Source of the DNA: JADHUC01 sp964617665
GTDB lineage: Bacteria; Planctomycetota; Planctomycetia; Pirellulales; Pirellulaceae
Reading direction: 5' to 3'
DNA length: 15,709 nucleotides
NCBI GenBank assembly: GCA_964617665.1
Contig: CAZUAH010000312.1
Span: 1 to 15,709 of the forward strand
Both the position numbers and the translations under genes were made by a program. Within the stretch, counting starts at the first letter, position 1. Each line of letters opens with the position of its first letter. A model generated the notes under the pieces. The model had not been told where the DNA came from. It was given only the letters and a program-made list of their open reading frames with translations, and ran no database searches. Shown here piece after piece: positions 6,036-13,396 of this stretch.

Positions 6036-7301
6036 TCACGACCGCAGCCGTACACTTGGCGTGCCATCGTAGTCGATCAGCGCCGGTTGACCGTCCCGGG
6101 CGATTGATAGTCGGGCGGCCTCGGTCACCAATTCGTTGATCCAACTGTTCGAAGGCGTCGCGAGGATCCCTCGTTGGTCGATTTCGGATAGCACTCGCTG
6201 TCGCGCGGTCAATGCCTCGTCGCCTTCGAGGCCATCCGCTGCCTCGTTCACCGCTTTAGCGGCCATCACCAGTGCCTCAATCGATTCGAAGCCGTAGCCC
6301 ACCGGCTTCAGGCCTTCACCTTCCCAAGGCACCAGCCGGAAGTAGTCCGGGCTGACAAAACGGAACATGGTGCCCGCTTGGCGGTCCGCGTAACCGTGAC
6401 GCACGCCGCGATATTGGTCGTCGTGCTTGAGGATCGCACCGCAATCGTCGCCTTCACAGTACAGTACCAAGCACTGATCATTGGTGCCGGCCGCCTCGTC
6501 GGGATAGCCAAGGCCATCAGTTATGCTCAACAACGCACCGTTTTCCCATACGACTCGACCCTGGGTCCACATGTAGCCGATGTTGCCGTTTGGGAACGCG
6601 CCCTCCACGCCTCGAACTGAAACCTCGACTGGTCTTAGGCCGGTAACAAAGTACACCAAATCTACATAGTGACAGCCGACGTACGTAAAAGGGTCGCTGT
6701 TTTCTTTGGTAAACCAGTTTTGAAAGTTCGAGTGGCGGTAGTAGTACGGCTCGATCATCTTGGCCTCACCGCAACGAAATTCGCCGAATCGTCCCGCCTG
6801 ATAGAGGCCTCGGGCGTCTAGGGACCGGCGATCGAACCGTTTGTGATATTCCACACCCACAAAGCGACCCTTAGCAGACGCCAGCTTCTCGATCTCGATC
6901 GCTTCGGCGTAGGTAGGCACCAGCGGCTTCACGGCCATCACGTGCTGATCATGCTCCAAGGCCACTTGAATCACCGCCGCGTGGAAATTGTCAGGTACGG
7001 CCACGACGACTAGATTTCCCGGCGGAAGCGAGGCGATCACTTCCTTGAACAGATCGGGGTGCATCTTGTCCGGCGGTACATCAAGCGCCGGAAACGGCCC
7101 GAATCCCTGGCCTGGAAATGCATCCGTGAATCGCGTGGATTCCGCCAACTCAACCAACGGGGCCGAATTCAAAGCACATATTTTGATTGGCCCAATCGCG
7201 TTCTGACGCTGCATGTGGTACAGAGACGGCAGGATCTGGTCATGAGTAATCATCCCGCCGCCAACGACAACGATCTCCATCTTCTCGCTCTGTCTGCTCA
7301 T
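6036..7301 (-). CDS. Gfo/Idh/MocA family NAD(P)-dependent oxidoreductase
   Basis: The 421-residue protein has an N-terminal Rossmann fold starting MEIVVVGGGMITHD (residues 8-21, glycine cluster 14-16) and a C-terminal alpha/beta domain. It oxidises or reduces a hydroxyl on a sugar, cyclitol or related metabolite; the specific substrate is unknown. The usual EKP motif is present only as VKP (K125, P126), and the usual D-x-G-x-H segment reads YVGCH (Y207, H211, with D214 after it), so lysine and histidine are kept while the aspartate is replaced. The ATG at 7301 is preferred over the longer in-frame extension to 7451, which looks unlike the family. The ATG at 7280 (GAGAAG just upstream) is an equally possible start and would remove seven residues. 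It probably shares a transcript with the aminotransferase. Confidence 0.88.
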   Translation of the reverse strand: MSRQSEKMEIVVVGGGMITHDQILPSLYHMQRQNAIGPIKICALNSAPLVELAESTRFTDAFPGQGFGPFPALDVPPDKMHPDLFKEVIASLPPGNLVVVAVPDNFHAAVIQVALEHDQHVMAVKPLVPTYAEAIEIEKLASAKGRFVGVEYHKRFDRRSLDARGLYQAGRFGEFRCGEAKMIEPYYYRHSNFQNWFTKENSDPFTYVGCHYVDLVYFVTGLRPVEVSVRGVEGAFPNGNIGYMWTQGRVVWENGALLSITDGLGYPDEAAGTNDQCLVLYCEGDDCGAILKHDDQYRGVRHGYADRQAGTMFRFVSPDYFRLVPWEGEGLKPVGYGFESIEALVMAAKAVNEAADGLEGDEALTARQRVLSEIDQRGILATPSNSWINELVTEAARLSIARDGQPALIDYDGTPSVRLRS

Positions 7302-7474
7302 AAGAACGGACCCGCTTTTCGTGTGTTTCTTGGGTAATCCCGTGCCGAAAGAATACCGAACCGGCCGGGGATTTGCCAGCATCCTGGGATCGGATTGGCG
7401 CGATTGCAGCCAAGGGGCTGACTCCACCTTGCGGTTCGCAGAACAGGCCACAACTCACTCGTTCAGAGTGGACC

Positions 7475-7684
7475 CTATGTCGAAGCCGCTTCGCCGGGTC
7501 TGTACCACACGCAAACGGTGATATGCTGTCCCCTGCTGTCCCGGCAGCTTTCAGACTGCGTGATTGTGGCAATCTTGCCGTCGACGGTATCGAGCCACTC
7601 GTTGATGATGCCTTCTAGTTCAGTGTCAGAGACGGTGGAACCTTCGCCGCTGATGTGGGTGAACAGTTTGACTCGCTCTTTCAT
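7475..7684 (-). CDS. conserved small protein of unknown function (69 aa)
   Basis: The product is a 69-residue, probably cytoplasmic, alpha/beta protein with the string FTHISGEGSTVSDTELEG at 8-25 and NEWLDTVDGKI at 28-38, followed by TQSES and QHITVCVWY at 53-61. I recognise it as the kind of short, well-conserved protein found in planctomycetes and some other bacteria, but no function is known to me. The ATG at 7684 has GAGGA about 6 nt upstream, a strong start signal for this window. It lies between the ARPP-1 gene (101 bp) and the oxidoreductase gene (173 bp), all on the same strand. Confidence 0.75.
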   Translation of the reverse strand: MKERVKLFTHISGEGSTVSDTELEGIINEWLDTVDGKIATITQSESCRDSRGQHITVCVWYRPGEAAST

Positions 7685-7785
7685 CTTCGGTCCTCAAATG
7701 CTGTATGGGGCAAGGGATGCAACGTTTCCAATTATGGTACGTCGTCCGGCCAGCATTTGCCATCGGGGCGGTGACGAAGAATCCG

Positions 7786-8868
7786 TTATCGCCGCTGGTT
7801 CTCTAGCGGCAGTCTCGGGCGATGTATCGGAATGATCCGCTGCCCTGTCTGGACACCAAAATGAACGACGACGCCTCCCAGGCTAACGCCATCGCCCAGT
7901 AGCCCACCGGTTCGCGTGCTGATTCCCGCGCCAGCCCCGGGCGTCGACGTGCGTCGACTGCCTGCCCTACGTATCCGTTCGAAGAACGCGATTGCCGTGT
8001 CCTGCTGGGCCGCCCCACCGACGCGCGAGTCGCTCGTTCGTTTCAGTATGAAGTCTACGCTGTAGGCATCCAGCAGTTTGGGTAACAGAGCGGAAGCCAA
8101 GTCGGGCCGGCCAAAGAACTCCGCGCCTACAGCACGATTGCCGGAAACGAAAATGAAGCCAACACTGTCCCTGGGAACCTCCGGTGTGATTCTGGCACGC
8201 ACGTCGCGGAGCTTCGACCGAACGGCTGGCGATTTGAGTGCAAGTTCCAGGCTGCCCGTGCGATTTTCGGCGCCCAACGCGGCGTTGTTGCTGGCCACTT
8301 CGGACCAGATGCGCGATTGATCGGCCCCGCGACGTAGCTCTTTGTGAATCGACTGCGGTAGCAGCGAACCTCCTGCCATCAGTTCCGACTTGCCCTGCCA
8401 GCGATGCGCTTCCACGCAATAGACACTCAAACTGATTCGCTGGCCCGGAGACAGAACCACATCCTGACGCACGGTCCGCGTCTGCTTGCCGCCCGAGAGC
8501 AATTCCCCGGACATGATCAGGATGTGATCGCCGCGACTCCGATTCTCGACGGTAACGAGCGGCACTTGGCCTCCGCTGCCTTTCTCCTTGACCACCAAGT
8601 CGCCGCGCGACAAAGCTTGGTCCATGGTCAGCCAATCGCCGCGCAGACGTTCCCCGGCTCGCAGTCGCACCGGAAAGACCGCCAAGTGGCGGTACACGAT
8701 CGGAGCGTAAATCTGGACATTGTCCAGGTATCGCCCCAGTTCAGGTACGTGTCCACCGCCGGGATACACGATCCTGGAGTTCTGAGCCTTCAGTTCCGCC
8801 GGCTGGAACACCGACACGGCGAATACAGAGAGAAACGCCACAACGAAAAGCGGTTTCATCGACATCAT
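7786..8868 (-). CDS. exported ARPP-1 domain protein
   Basis: The 360-residue protein starts with a signal peptide (hydrophobic core about 6-21, cleavage probably after KA near 28). The ARPP-1-like domain follows: HLAVFPVRL at 61-69, WLTMDQALSRGDLVVKE at 79-95, VTVENRS at 106-112, then the signature GELLSGGKQTRTVRQD at 121-136 and VYCVEAHRW at 149-157. ARPP-1 is a domain named for its association with ADP-ribosylglycohydrolase and rhodanese/phosphatase proteins; no enzyme activity is settled. Export of such a domain is notable, because many relatives appear cytoplasmic. The C-terminal third is Gly/Arg-rich, ending in a short hydrophobic stretch (LGGVVVHFGV). Two adjacent ATGs (8868, 8865) follow an AAGGGGG sequence. 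The gene is divergent from the baeRF gene. Confidence 0.78.
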   Translation of the reverse strand: MMSMKPLFVVAFLSVFAVSVFQPAELKAQNSRIVYPGGGHVPELGRYLDNVQIYAPIVYRHLAVFPVRLRAGERLRGDWLTMDQALSRGDLVVKEKGSGGQVPLVTVENRSRGDHILIMSGELLSGGKQTRTVRQDVVLSPGQRISLSVYCVEAHRWQGKSELMAGGSLLPQSIHKELRRGADQSRIWSEVASNNAALGAENRTGSLELALKSPAVRSKLRDVRARITPEVPRDSVGFIFVSGNRAVGAEFFGRPDLASALLPKLLDAYSVDFILKRTSDSRVGGAAQQDTAIAFFERIRRAGSRRTSTPGAGAGISTRTGGLLGDGVSLGGVVVHFGVQTGQRIIPIHRPRLPLENQRR

Positions 8869-9299
8869 CTATTGCCCCCTTTTCCTTAGCGTACCGAATG
8901 CGGCCGACCCCTTTGTTCACTTCCATGATCCACTTATTAGACGATTTCGTGTATCATTTGGTTTGGAAGACTTGTCTTCCGGCAGCACCGTCTCCAATAA
9001 TGGGACTGGTTGCGACGATATGTGTCCGAATCTCTTCGAGAACGACGTATCGCAAGGCCCCAGGGCCACCGTCGGAGGTGGCGAGTCGGGGTGCAAAGCC
9101 CCTCTCTCCAGGCTCACTCAAGCCATCCGCGACGTTTTTCCCTCTCGCGCTCGTCCCCGTAAAGCACATGCCGCTTCGCATATTGGAATTGCCGCCCTGC
9201 ATCTAACTTGCTCGTACGAATTGGGCGTAGACGCTCTCGATCCACTTCATTGTGCACCATTTGTCACTATTCGTCACGCATTCACGGAAAGGGCGATTG
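8869..9299. other. 431-bp divergent intergenic region
   Basis: This holds the 5' sides of the ARPP-1 and baeRF genes. It contains a 16-bp palindrome (8965-8980) and two adjacent small hairpins (9065-9082 and 9088-9102). Open frames cross it on both strands (for example 8898-9206 plus and 8954-9202 minus), but none resembles a known family or has a good ribosome site. No tRNA-like cloverleaf was seen. A structured RNA or a long regulatory leader is possible. Confidence 0.5.
8965..8980. promoter_or_regulatory. 16-bp interrupted palindrome, candidate operator
   Basis: The arms GGAAGAC and GTCTTCC are perfectly complementary around a TT centre. The site sits about 97 bp upstream of the ARPP-1 start in a divergent regulatory region, a position suited to a dimeric regulator. 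Confidence 0.3.
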
Positions 9300-10448
9300 A
9301 TGGACACCTTCAACACCAGCGAGCTGAAAAGGCTGACCGTACCTCAAGAAGGGCCGTGCGTCACGATTCTCATGTCCACTCATGCTGCGGGACGTGATGG
9401 CCAGCAGGATACGTTGCGATTGAAGAACCTGATTGTGCAGGCTGAACGAGAGCTGACAGCCCTTGGCATGCGAGCTCCCGAGGCCCGAAAACTGTTGGCT
9501 CCCGTGCGCCAGTTGCCAAAGGAACCTGGCTTCTGGGAGAAGCGAAGCAACGGCTTGGCCGTATTTGTGTCCCAAGACTCCTTCGATCGCTACCGCGTTC
9601 CCCTGGAACTTGATCAAACGGTAATCGTCAATCGGCGATTTCAGGTCAAACCACTGCTGCCCTTGCTTGGCTCCAACAACCGATTCTACGTTCTCGCATT
9701 CAGCCAGCATCGAGTTCGCTTCCTCGAAGGAAAACGATTCACGATGCGCGAATTGACGATCGATGGGCTGCCCTCGAACATCGAGCAAGCGTTGAATCTG
9801 GATGGTGCCGACCGGGGCTCTCAAGTCCATTCGGCCATGCGTGGCAGTTTGGGAAAACAAGCTGCCGTTTTTCACGGGCAAGGCGGCGAGCGCGAAGCGG
9901 CGAAAAACGACCTTGCTCAGTATTTTCGCGTCATCGACGGCGCGCTCCACCATACGCTTCGTGACCAGCGCGTACCGTTGTTCTTGGCCGCTGTTCAGTA
10001 TCTCCTGCCGATCTATCGTGAGGTATCCAGTTACGCGCATATCGCCAAGGAGGAACTCCCGGGCAATCCGGATCATCTGAGCGCTCACGAATTGCATGCT
10101 CGAGTTGCGCCGCTTGCCGAATCGTATGCGGAAAACGTCAAAGAGGAGGCGTCCGCCAAATACCATCAGCTCGCGGGTACCGGCAAGACCTCGGACGATA
10201 TCCGTCAGATTGTCCCCGCAGCGCACCAAGGGCAGATCGAAACGCTATTTGTAGATCGCAGCGATCACCAGTGGGGCGAGTTCGATCCCAGCACGGGCAA
10301 GCTGGAACTGCGTTCACCGCCACAGCCGGCAGACGACGATCTGCTGGACTACGCGGCTGTGCAGACGCTGCTGCATCGCGGCGCTGTCTACACGGTCGCG
10401 CGAGATCGATCGCCATCTCCGCCAGCTGCAGCCGTCTTCCGCTACTGA
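9300..10448 (+). CDS. baeRF family 3-like protein (eRF1-related fold)
   Basis: The 382-residue product resembles the bacterial archaeo-eukaryotic release-factor (baeRF) family 3. Diagnostic segments are GLAVFVSQDSFDRYRVPLEL at 85-104, FYVLAFSQHRVRFLEG at 129-144, the loop FHGQGGERE at 191-199 in the place of the eRF1 GGQ loop, YLLPIYREV at 234-242, and the end DLLDYAAVQTLLHRGAVYTV at 347-366 with AVFRY at the terminus. By family inference it acts on ribosomes or peptidyl-tRNA, but this is unproven for family 3. The ATG at 9300 was chosen over 9252 because GGAAAGGG lies about 6 nt upstream and the domain begins there. It precedes the Nramp-like gene by 179 bp. Confidence 0.78.
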   Translation: MDTFNTSELKRLTVPQEGPCVTILMSTHAAGRDGQQDTLRLKNLIVQAERELTALGMRAPEARKLLAPVRQLPKEPGFWEKRSNGLAVFVSQDSFDRYRVPLELDQTVIVNRRFQVKPLLPLLGSNNRFYVLAFSQHRVRFLEGKRFTMRELTIDGLPSNIEQALNLDGADRGSQVHSAMRGSLGKQAAVFHGQGGEREAAKNDLAQYFRVIDGALHHTLRDQRVPLFLAAVQYLLPIYREVSSYAHIAKEELPGNPDHLSAHELHARVAPLAESYAENVKEEASAKYHQLAGTGKTSDDIRQIVPAAHQGQIETLFVDRSDHQWGEFDPSTGKLELRSPPQPADDDLLDYAAVQTLLHRGAVYTVARDRSPSPPAAAVFRY

Positions 10449-10483
10449 GCCTACGACGTCTCAGCCCAAATGAAGTTGTGTTA

Positions 10484-10519
10484 CAGGCGAAATGATGTAC
10501 CAATTCATCATTTCGCTTG
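10484..10519. promoter_or_regulatory. 11-bp perfect inverted repeat between baeRF and Nramp-like genes
   Basis: GCGAAATGATG (10487-10497) and CATCATTTCGC (10506-10516) pair perfectly around an 8-nt spacer, and the stem extends to 14 bp (10484-10519) with one G-T wobble. It begins 36 bp after the baeRF stop and ends 108 bp before the transporter start. The stem is AT-mixed and has no following T-run, so an operator is at least as likely as a terminator. Confidence 0.5.
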
Positions 10520-10627
10520 CATTCCTGCCATGACCGAGGGTACGGTATTGTTCCCAAGAAACGGTCGACGAAACTGACACAACGACTGCAGCGCCGCTTC
10601 TTCTGCAGGAGACAACGGGAGTTCGGA

Positions 10628-11905
10628 ATGGCGGGAAGGGGATTGTGGAGTACTCTGGGGCCAGGTGTATTACTGGCCGCAGCCAGCATCGGCACATCGC
10701 ACCTGGTATTCAGCCCGCAGGCAGGATCCTTATTCGGCTATCAATTGCTGTGGCTGGTCGTCATCAGTCATATCTTCAAGTATCCCGCTTTCGAATTCGG
10801 TCCCCGATACGCGGCAGCCACTGGCAACCATCTATTACACGGATATGCGCGCGTGCCGGGACCGAAGAACTGGGCTCTGATCGTTTTCCTTATCGGAACG
10901 TTGGTCCAGGGAATCGGCGTGTTGGCAGCCGTAGTGAGCGTCGCTGGGAGTGTGCTGAGTTCATGGACCAATTGGCTTGGCGCCGTGCCCGTCTCCTTGA
11001 CCTTGATTATAGTAATCGTGTTCCTGCTGCTCGCGGGCGGATTCTCGTGGCTAGATCACCTGAACAAGATCATGATGGCCACGCTGGCCATCGCTACCGC
11101 TTTGGCCTTTGTCCGCATCCTCCCCGAAGTCCCAGTCGCCGAGGCCGGATACCATCTAGTCATCCCAACCGTGCCTGCGGGCTCCATCGTGTTGGTCGCA
11201 GCAATACTCAGCTGGATGCCAACAGGAATCGACGTGTCGGTCTGGCATTCTTTCTGGACGATCGAGAAGATGAAGACGCTCGATGCGTCTGGATTGGACA
11301 ATGCGACTCAGACGACGGTCCAACGGCTGAAGACGGCACTTTTGGACATGCGAATCGGCTACGCCCTTTCCCTTTGTACGGGGCTGATGTTCGTGACCAT
11401 GGGAGCTGTTCATCTCGCGGGGCAAGGAGCGGATCTGAAAAGCGTCAGATTCGCGGAAGCGCTTTCGACCGCGTACACGGCGTACTTTGGCCGCTGGATG
11501 TACCACGTGTTCATGCTGACGGCCTTTTTCGCAATGTTCTCGACGGCGTACACGGTTATCGACGGCTTCTCCCGGTCGTTTGCCGAGTGTTGCGCCACGC
11601 TGCGAACGTCCATGTCTAAGGTCGAGTGGCGTCTGCGTCTGTACCGAGCCTTTGTCATCGGCTCTTCCGTGTTGGCGGGCATCATTCTCGTCACGGTTGG
11701 GAATCCTGTTACGATTGCCAAGTCCGCCGCTCTGATCAGCTTGGCGACCGCGCCGCTCTTGTATGCCTTCAATTTGTACTGCGTGCACCGCCACATCCAA
11801 GATCCAAAGCTCCGACCTTCCGCACTGAGCATGGGCACTGCGCTGGTAGGCATCGTCGCGATGACGGTGGCTTTGGGAGTCGCTGTCTACCTCAAATTCG
11901 CGTGA
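10628..11905 (+). CDS. Nramp-family-like metal ion transporter, non-canonical binding site
   Basis: This is a 425-residue integral inner-membrane protein with about 11 hydrophobic helices in the LeuT/Nramp arrangement. The first helix starts GPGVLLAAASIGTSHLVFSP (11-30), where canonical Nramps have the metal ligands in DPGN; here the four residues read GTSH. In the sixth-helix region, AAILSWMPTGI (191-201) aligns with the canonical A-x-x-MPH: Met197 and Pro198 are kept, but His is Thr. The FKYPAFEFGPRYAAATG segment (50-66) is typical of the family branch. The ion may therefore differ from Mn2+/Fe2+. The ATG at 10628 has GGGAG about 6 nt upstream; an in-frame ATG at 10517 would add a basic 37-residue tail and is less likely. 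Confidence 0.82.
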   Translation: MAGRGLWSTLGPGVLLAAASIGTSHLVFSPQAGSLFGYQLLWLVVISHIFKYPAFEFGPRYAAATGNHLLHGYARVPGPKNWALIVFLIGTLVQGIGVLAAVVSVAGSVLSSWTNWLGAVPVSLTLIIVIVFLLLAGGFSWLDHLNKIMMATLAIATALAFVRILPEVPVAEAGYHLVIPTVPAGSIVLVAAILSWMPTGIDVSVWHSFWTIEKMKTLDASGLDNATQTTVQRLKTALLDMRIGYALSLCTGLMFVTMGAVHLAGQGADLKSVRFAEALSTAYTAYFGRWMYHVFMLTAFFAMFSTAYTVIDGFSRSFAECCATLRTSMSKVEWRLRLYRAFVIGSSVLAGIILVTVGNPVTIAKSAALISLATAPLLYAFNLYCVHRHIQDPKLRPSALSMGTALVGIVAMTVALGVAVYLKFA

Positions 11906-11933
11906 CAGCGAGACGATGCGTTGGGAGGCCGTA

Positions 11934-12527
11934 CTATGAGCAAGTACGTTCCGTAGGTGCCTCTTCGGCTGGCGGTGTCAAGACGCGAAACAGACCGCGA
12001 GATACGGTGTGACGCCGCCTGCGAGTTCCGTATTGCTTGCGCGCGTCACGTTTCTGCTGGTTGTGGACAACCACGCGATCGCTTGGTTTGGGCACTCGTT
12101 GGGCTGCGGCCACTTTCGCCTCAACCTCTTGGAGTCGATTCAATAACACGTTGATTTGATCCCCCAGATCCTTCCACAGGTCGTTACCTCGAAACTGCAG
12201 CGGTCGAATCTCCTCGCCCTTGGCGCGACGATTCAGCGAGCGACGTACCTGGCAGACGGGCCCCGCAACGCGACGGCTGAATCGTACTGCGTCCCAAACG
12301 ATGATTGGCAGCATCGCGACCGACACAGCCAAGATCGGCCAGTGCCTCGCGAGCACGGCACCGAGATGATGAATAGCTCGCTGACCGGGTTCGGCTAGTG
12401 TATAGATCGCGGTCAGCAGAAGGGCCGCGAACAGCGTGCAACACACCCAGCACAGCAGGAATCGTCGAACAAAAACAGCGCGAATAACAGGGTCAACTAC
12501 AAGCTTCTTGCTTTTGGAATCGCGCAC
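11934..12527 (-). CDS. two-TM membrane protein with HAMP-like segment
   Basis: The 197-residue protein has two hydrophobic helices (about 23-44 and 64-83). They are followed by RRVAGPVCQVRRSLNRRAKGEEIRPLQFRGNDLWKDLGDQIN at 85-126, whose RRVAGP start, basic linker and D-L-x-x-x-x-N end look like a HAMP signal-relay segment. A coiled stretch (NRLQEVEAKVAAAQ) and a basic, disordered tail follow. There is no kinase, cyclase or methyl-accepting output domain. The GTG at 12527 is supported by GGGAGG about 6 nt upstream. The gene converges on the Nramp-like gene, 28 bp away. The function is unknown; a small membrane signalling adaptor is an inference. Confidence 0.68.
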   Translation of the reverse strand: MRDSKSKKLVVDPVIRAVFVRRFLLCWVCCTLFAALLLTAIYTLAEPGQRAIHHLGAVLARHWPILAVSVAMLPIIVWDAVRFSRRVAGPVCQVRRSLNRRAKGEEIRPLQFRGNDLWKDLGDQINVLLNRLQEVEAKVAAAQRVPKPSDRVVVHNQQKRDARKQYGTRRRRHTVSRGLFRVLTPPAEEAPTERTCS

Positions 12528-12671
12528 AGGTTGCCTCCCGTGAATGCCGAGTGTAGGCAGTGACTAGACAACCATAGGACAGAATATGTAGTTGGCAAAT
12601 GTAAACAACGAACCCGTTGAGAAAAGGCAACAATGGCAGCAAACGGGGAACGGCGTGTTCCGGTCGGTGAG

Positions 12672-12702
12672 TCGTAAGTCGCTGAGGAAAAACGACTTGC
12701 GA
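12672..12702. other. 10-bp inverted repeat upstream of the HAMP-like gene
   Basis: The arms 12672-12681 and 12693-12702 pair over 10 bp with one mismatch (a wobble on one strand) around an 11-nt loop. The site is about 145 bp upstream of the HAMP-like GTG, in the 243-bp gap after the CYTH gene. Confidence 0.3.
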
Positions 12703-12747
12703 AAGTGAAGGAGATCAGTTGACGGAAGGAAGCCGCCAGTTTGGCTA

Positions 12748-12763
12748 CCCTTCGCCCGAAGGG
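12748..12763 (-). terminator. possible terminator hairpin after the CYTH gene
   Basis: A 6-bp GC-rich stem (12748-12753 with 12758-12763, loop of four) starts 8 nt after the CYTH stop codon in the direction of transcription. There is no T-run after it, so termination would be weak or Rho-assisted. Confidence 0.35.
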
Positions 12764-12770
12764 GGCATTT

Positions 12771-13358
12771 CTACGGAATCGGGCTACCGTCGTCTTCCGA
12801 ACCGGCGTCCGCCGAGGCCAGCAGTAATTCTAGGTAACTCTGCTGTTCCGAACCGGACAACCCGAGTTCGTCGGCCAGTGATTGGAGCTTCGCTTTGGCG
12901 GCGTCCAGTGCTTCCTCGTCCGCACTGAGTTCCAGTTCGACAAAGGTGCCGAGATCCTCAACGTGGTCCAGGGCAACTTCGATCTCAGCGTCTTGCCAGG
13001 GGATATGGGCATGTCGCCGTCGTTTGCAGACCGTCGCCACCGGCGAGAACCCCAACGCACCCAGCAACGAGGTCCACTGCTCAGCATGCTCGGCGCCTTT
13101 GTGCAGCGGCAGTTCGATTTCTTTTCGAGTCTTTGTCGTCGCGTCGATTTTAGGACCTTTGTAGGTAATGAAGTTCGCATCCCCTACCTGACGAATCCGA
13201 ATCGCCTCGTCGGTTTCGGCATAGTCTCGCGACGGGTGTGCTAGGTAGCGATCTACCTGAACGACCGGGTCGGCAAACGTCGCCCCAGCCAAGGCCAGCC
13301 GGTGTTCGATGTCAGCCAAATCCTCGACCGGGAATTTCTGCTCCACCTCGAATTTCAT
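12771..13358 (-). CDS. CYTH domain protein (class IV adenylate cyclase / triphosphatase-like)
   Basis: The 195-residue protein forms the triphosphate-tunnel fold. It has the ExExK motif at E4-V-E6-Q-K8, the basic strand residues RIR at 54-56, TYKGPK at 65-70, TRKEIEL at 77-83, KRRR at 112-115, EIEVALDHVEDLG at 125-137 and FVELEL at 139-144. These charged residues coordinate a triphosphate and divalent metal. The wording is closest to CyaB-like class IV adenylate cyclases, which make cAMP from ATP, but CYTH proteins include thiamine-triphosphatases and tripolyphosphatases, and motifs alone do not separate them. The ATG at 13358 has GAGGA about 9 nt upstream. The C-terminal 15 residues are acidic and probably disordered. 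It lies downstream of the membrane-anchored cyclase-fold gene, separated by that gene's terminator. Confidence 0.85.
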   Translation of the reverse strand: MKFEVEQKFPVEDLADIEHRLALAGATFADPVVQVDRYLAHPSRDYAETDEAIRIRQVGDANFITYKGPKIDATTKTRKEIELPLHKGAEHAEQWTSLLGALGFSPVATVCKRRRHAHIPWQDAEIEVALDHVEDLGTFVELELSADEEALDAAKAKLQSLADELGLSGSEQQSYLELLLASADAGSEDDGSPIP

Positions 13359-13396
13359 CTACAGCGTTCCTCGTTCGCCTGTGCCACGGTCAGGAC

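Noticed and set aside
8898..9206. Open frames on both strands in the 431-bp intergenic region
   Set aside because: They have no ribosome site, no recognisable motifs and atypical residue composition.
11936..11956. Six-codon open frame with a GGGAGG upstream (MSKYVP)
   Set aside because: It overlaps the end of the HAMP-like gene, is too short to judge, and such strings occur by chance.
12719..12928. Plus-strand TTG open frame after a GGAG-like site
   Set aside because: It lies antisense to the CYTH gene, whose motifs are clear; the product is Arg/Pro-rich with no family signal.
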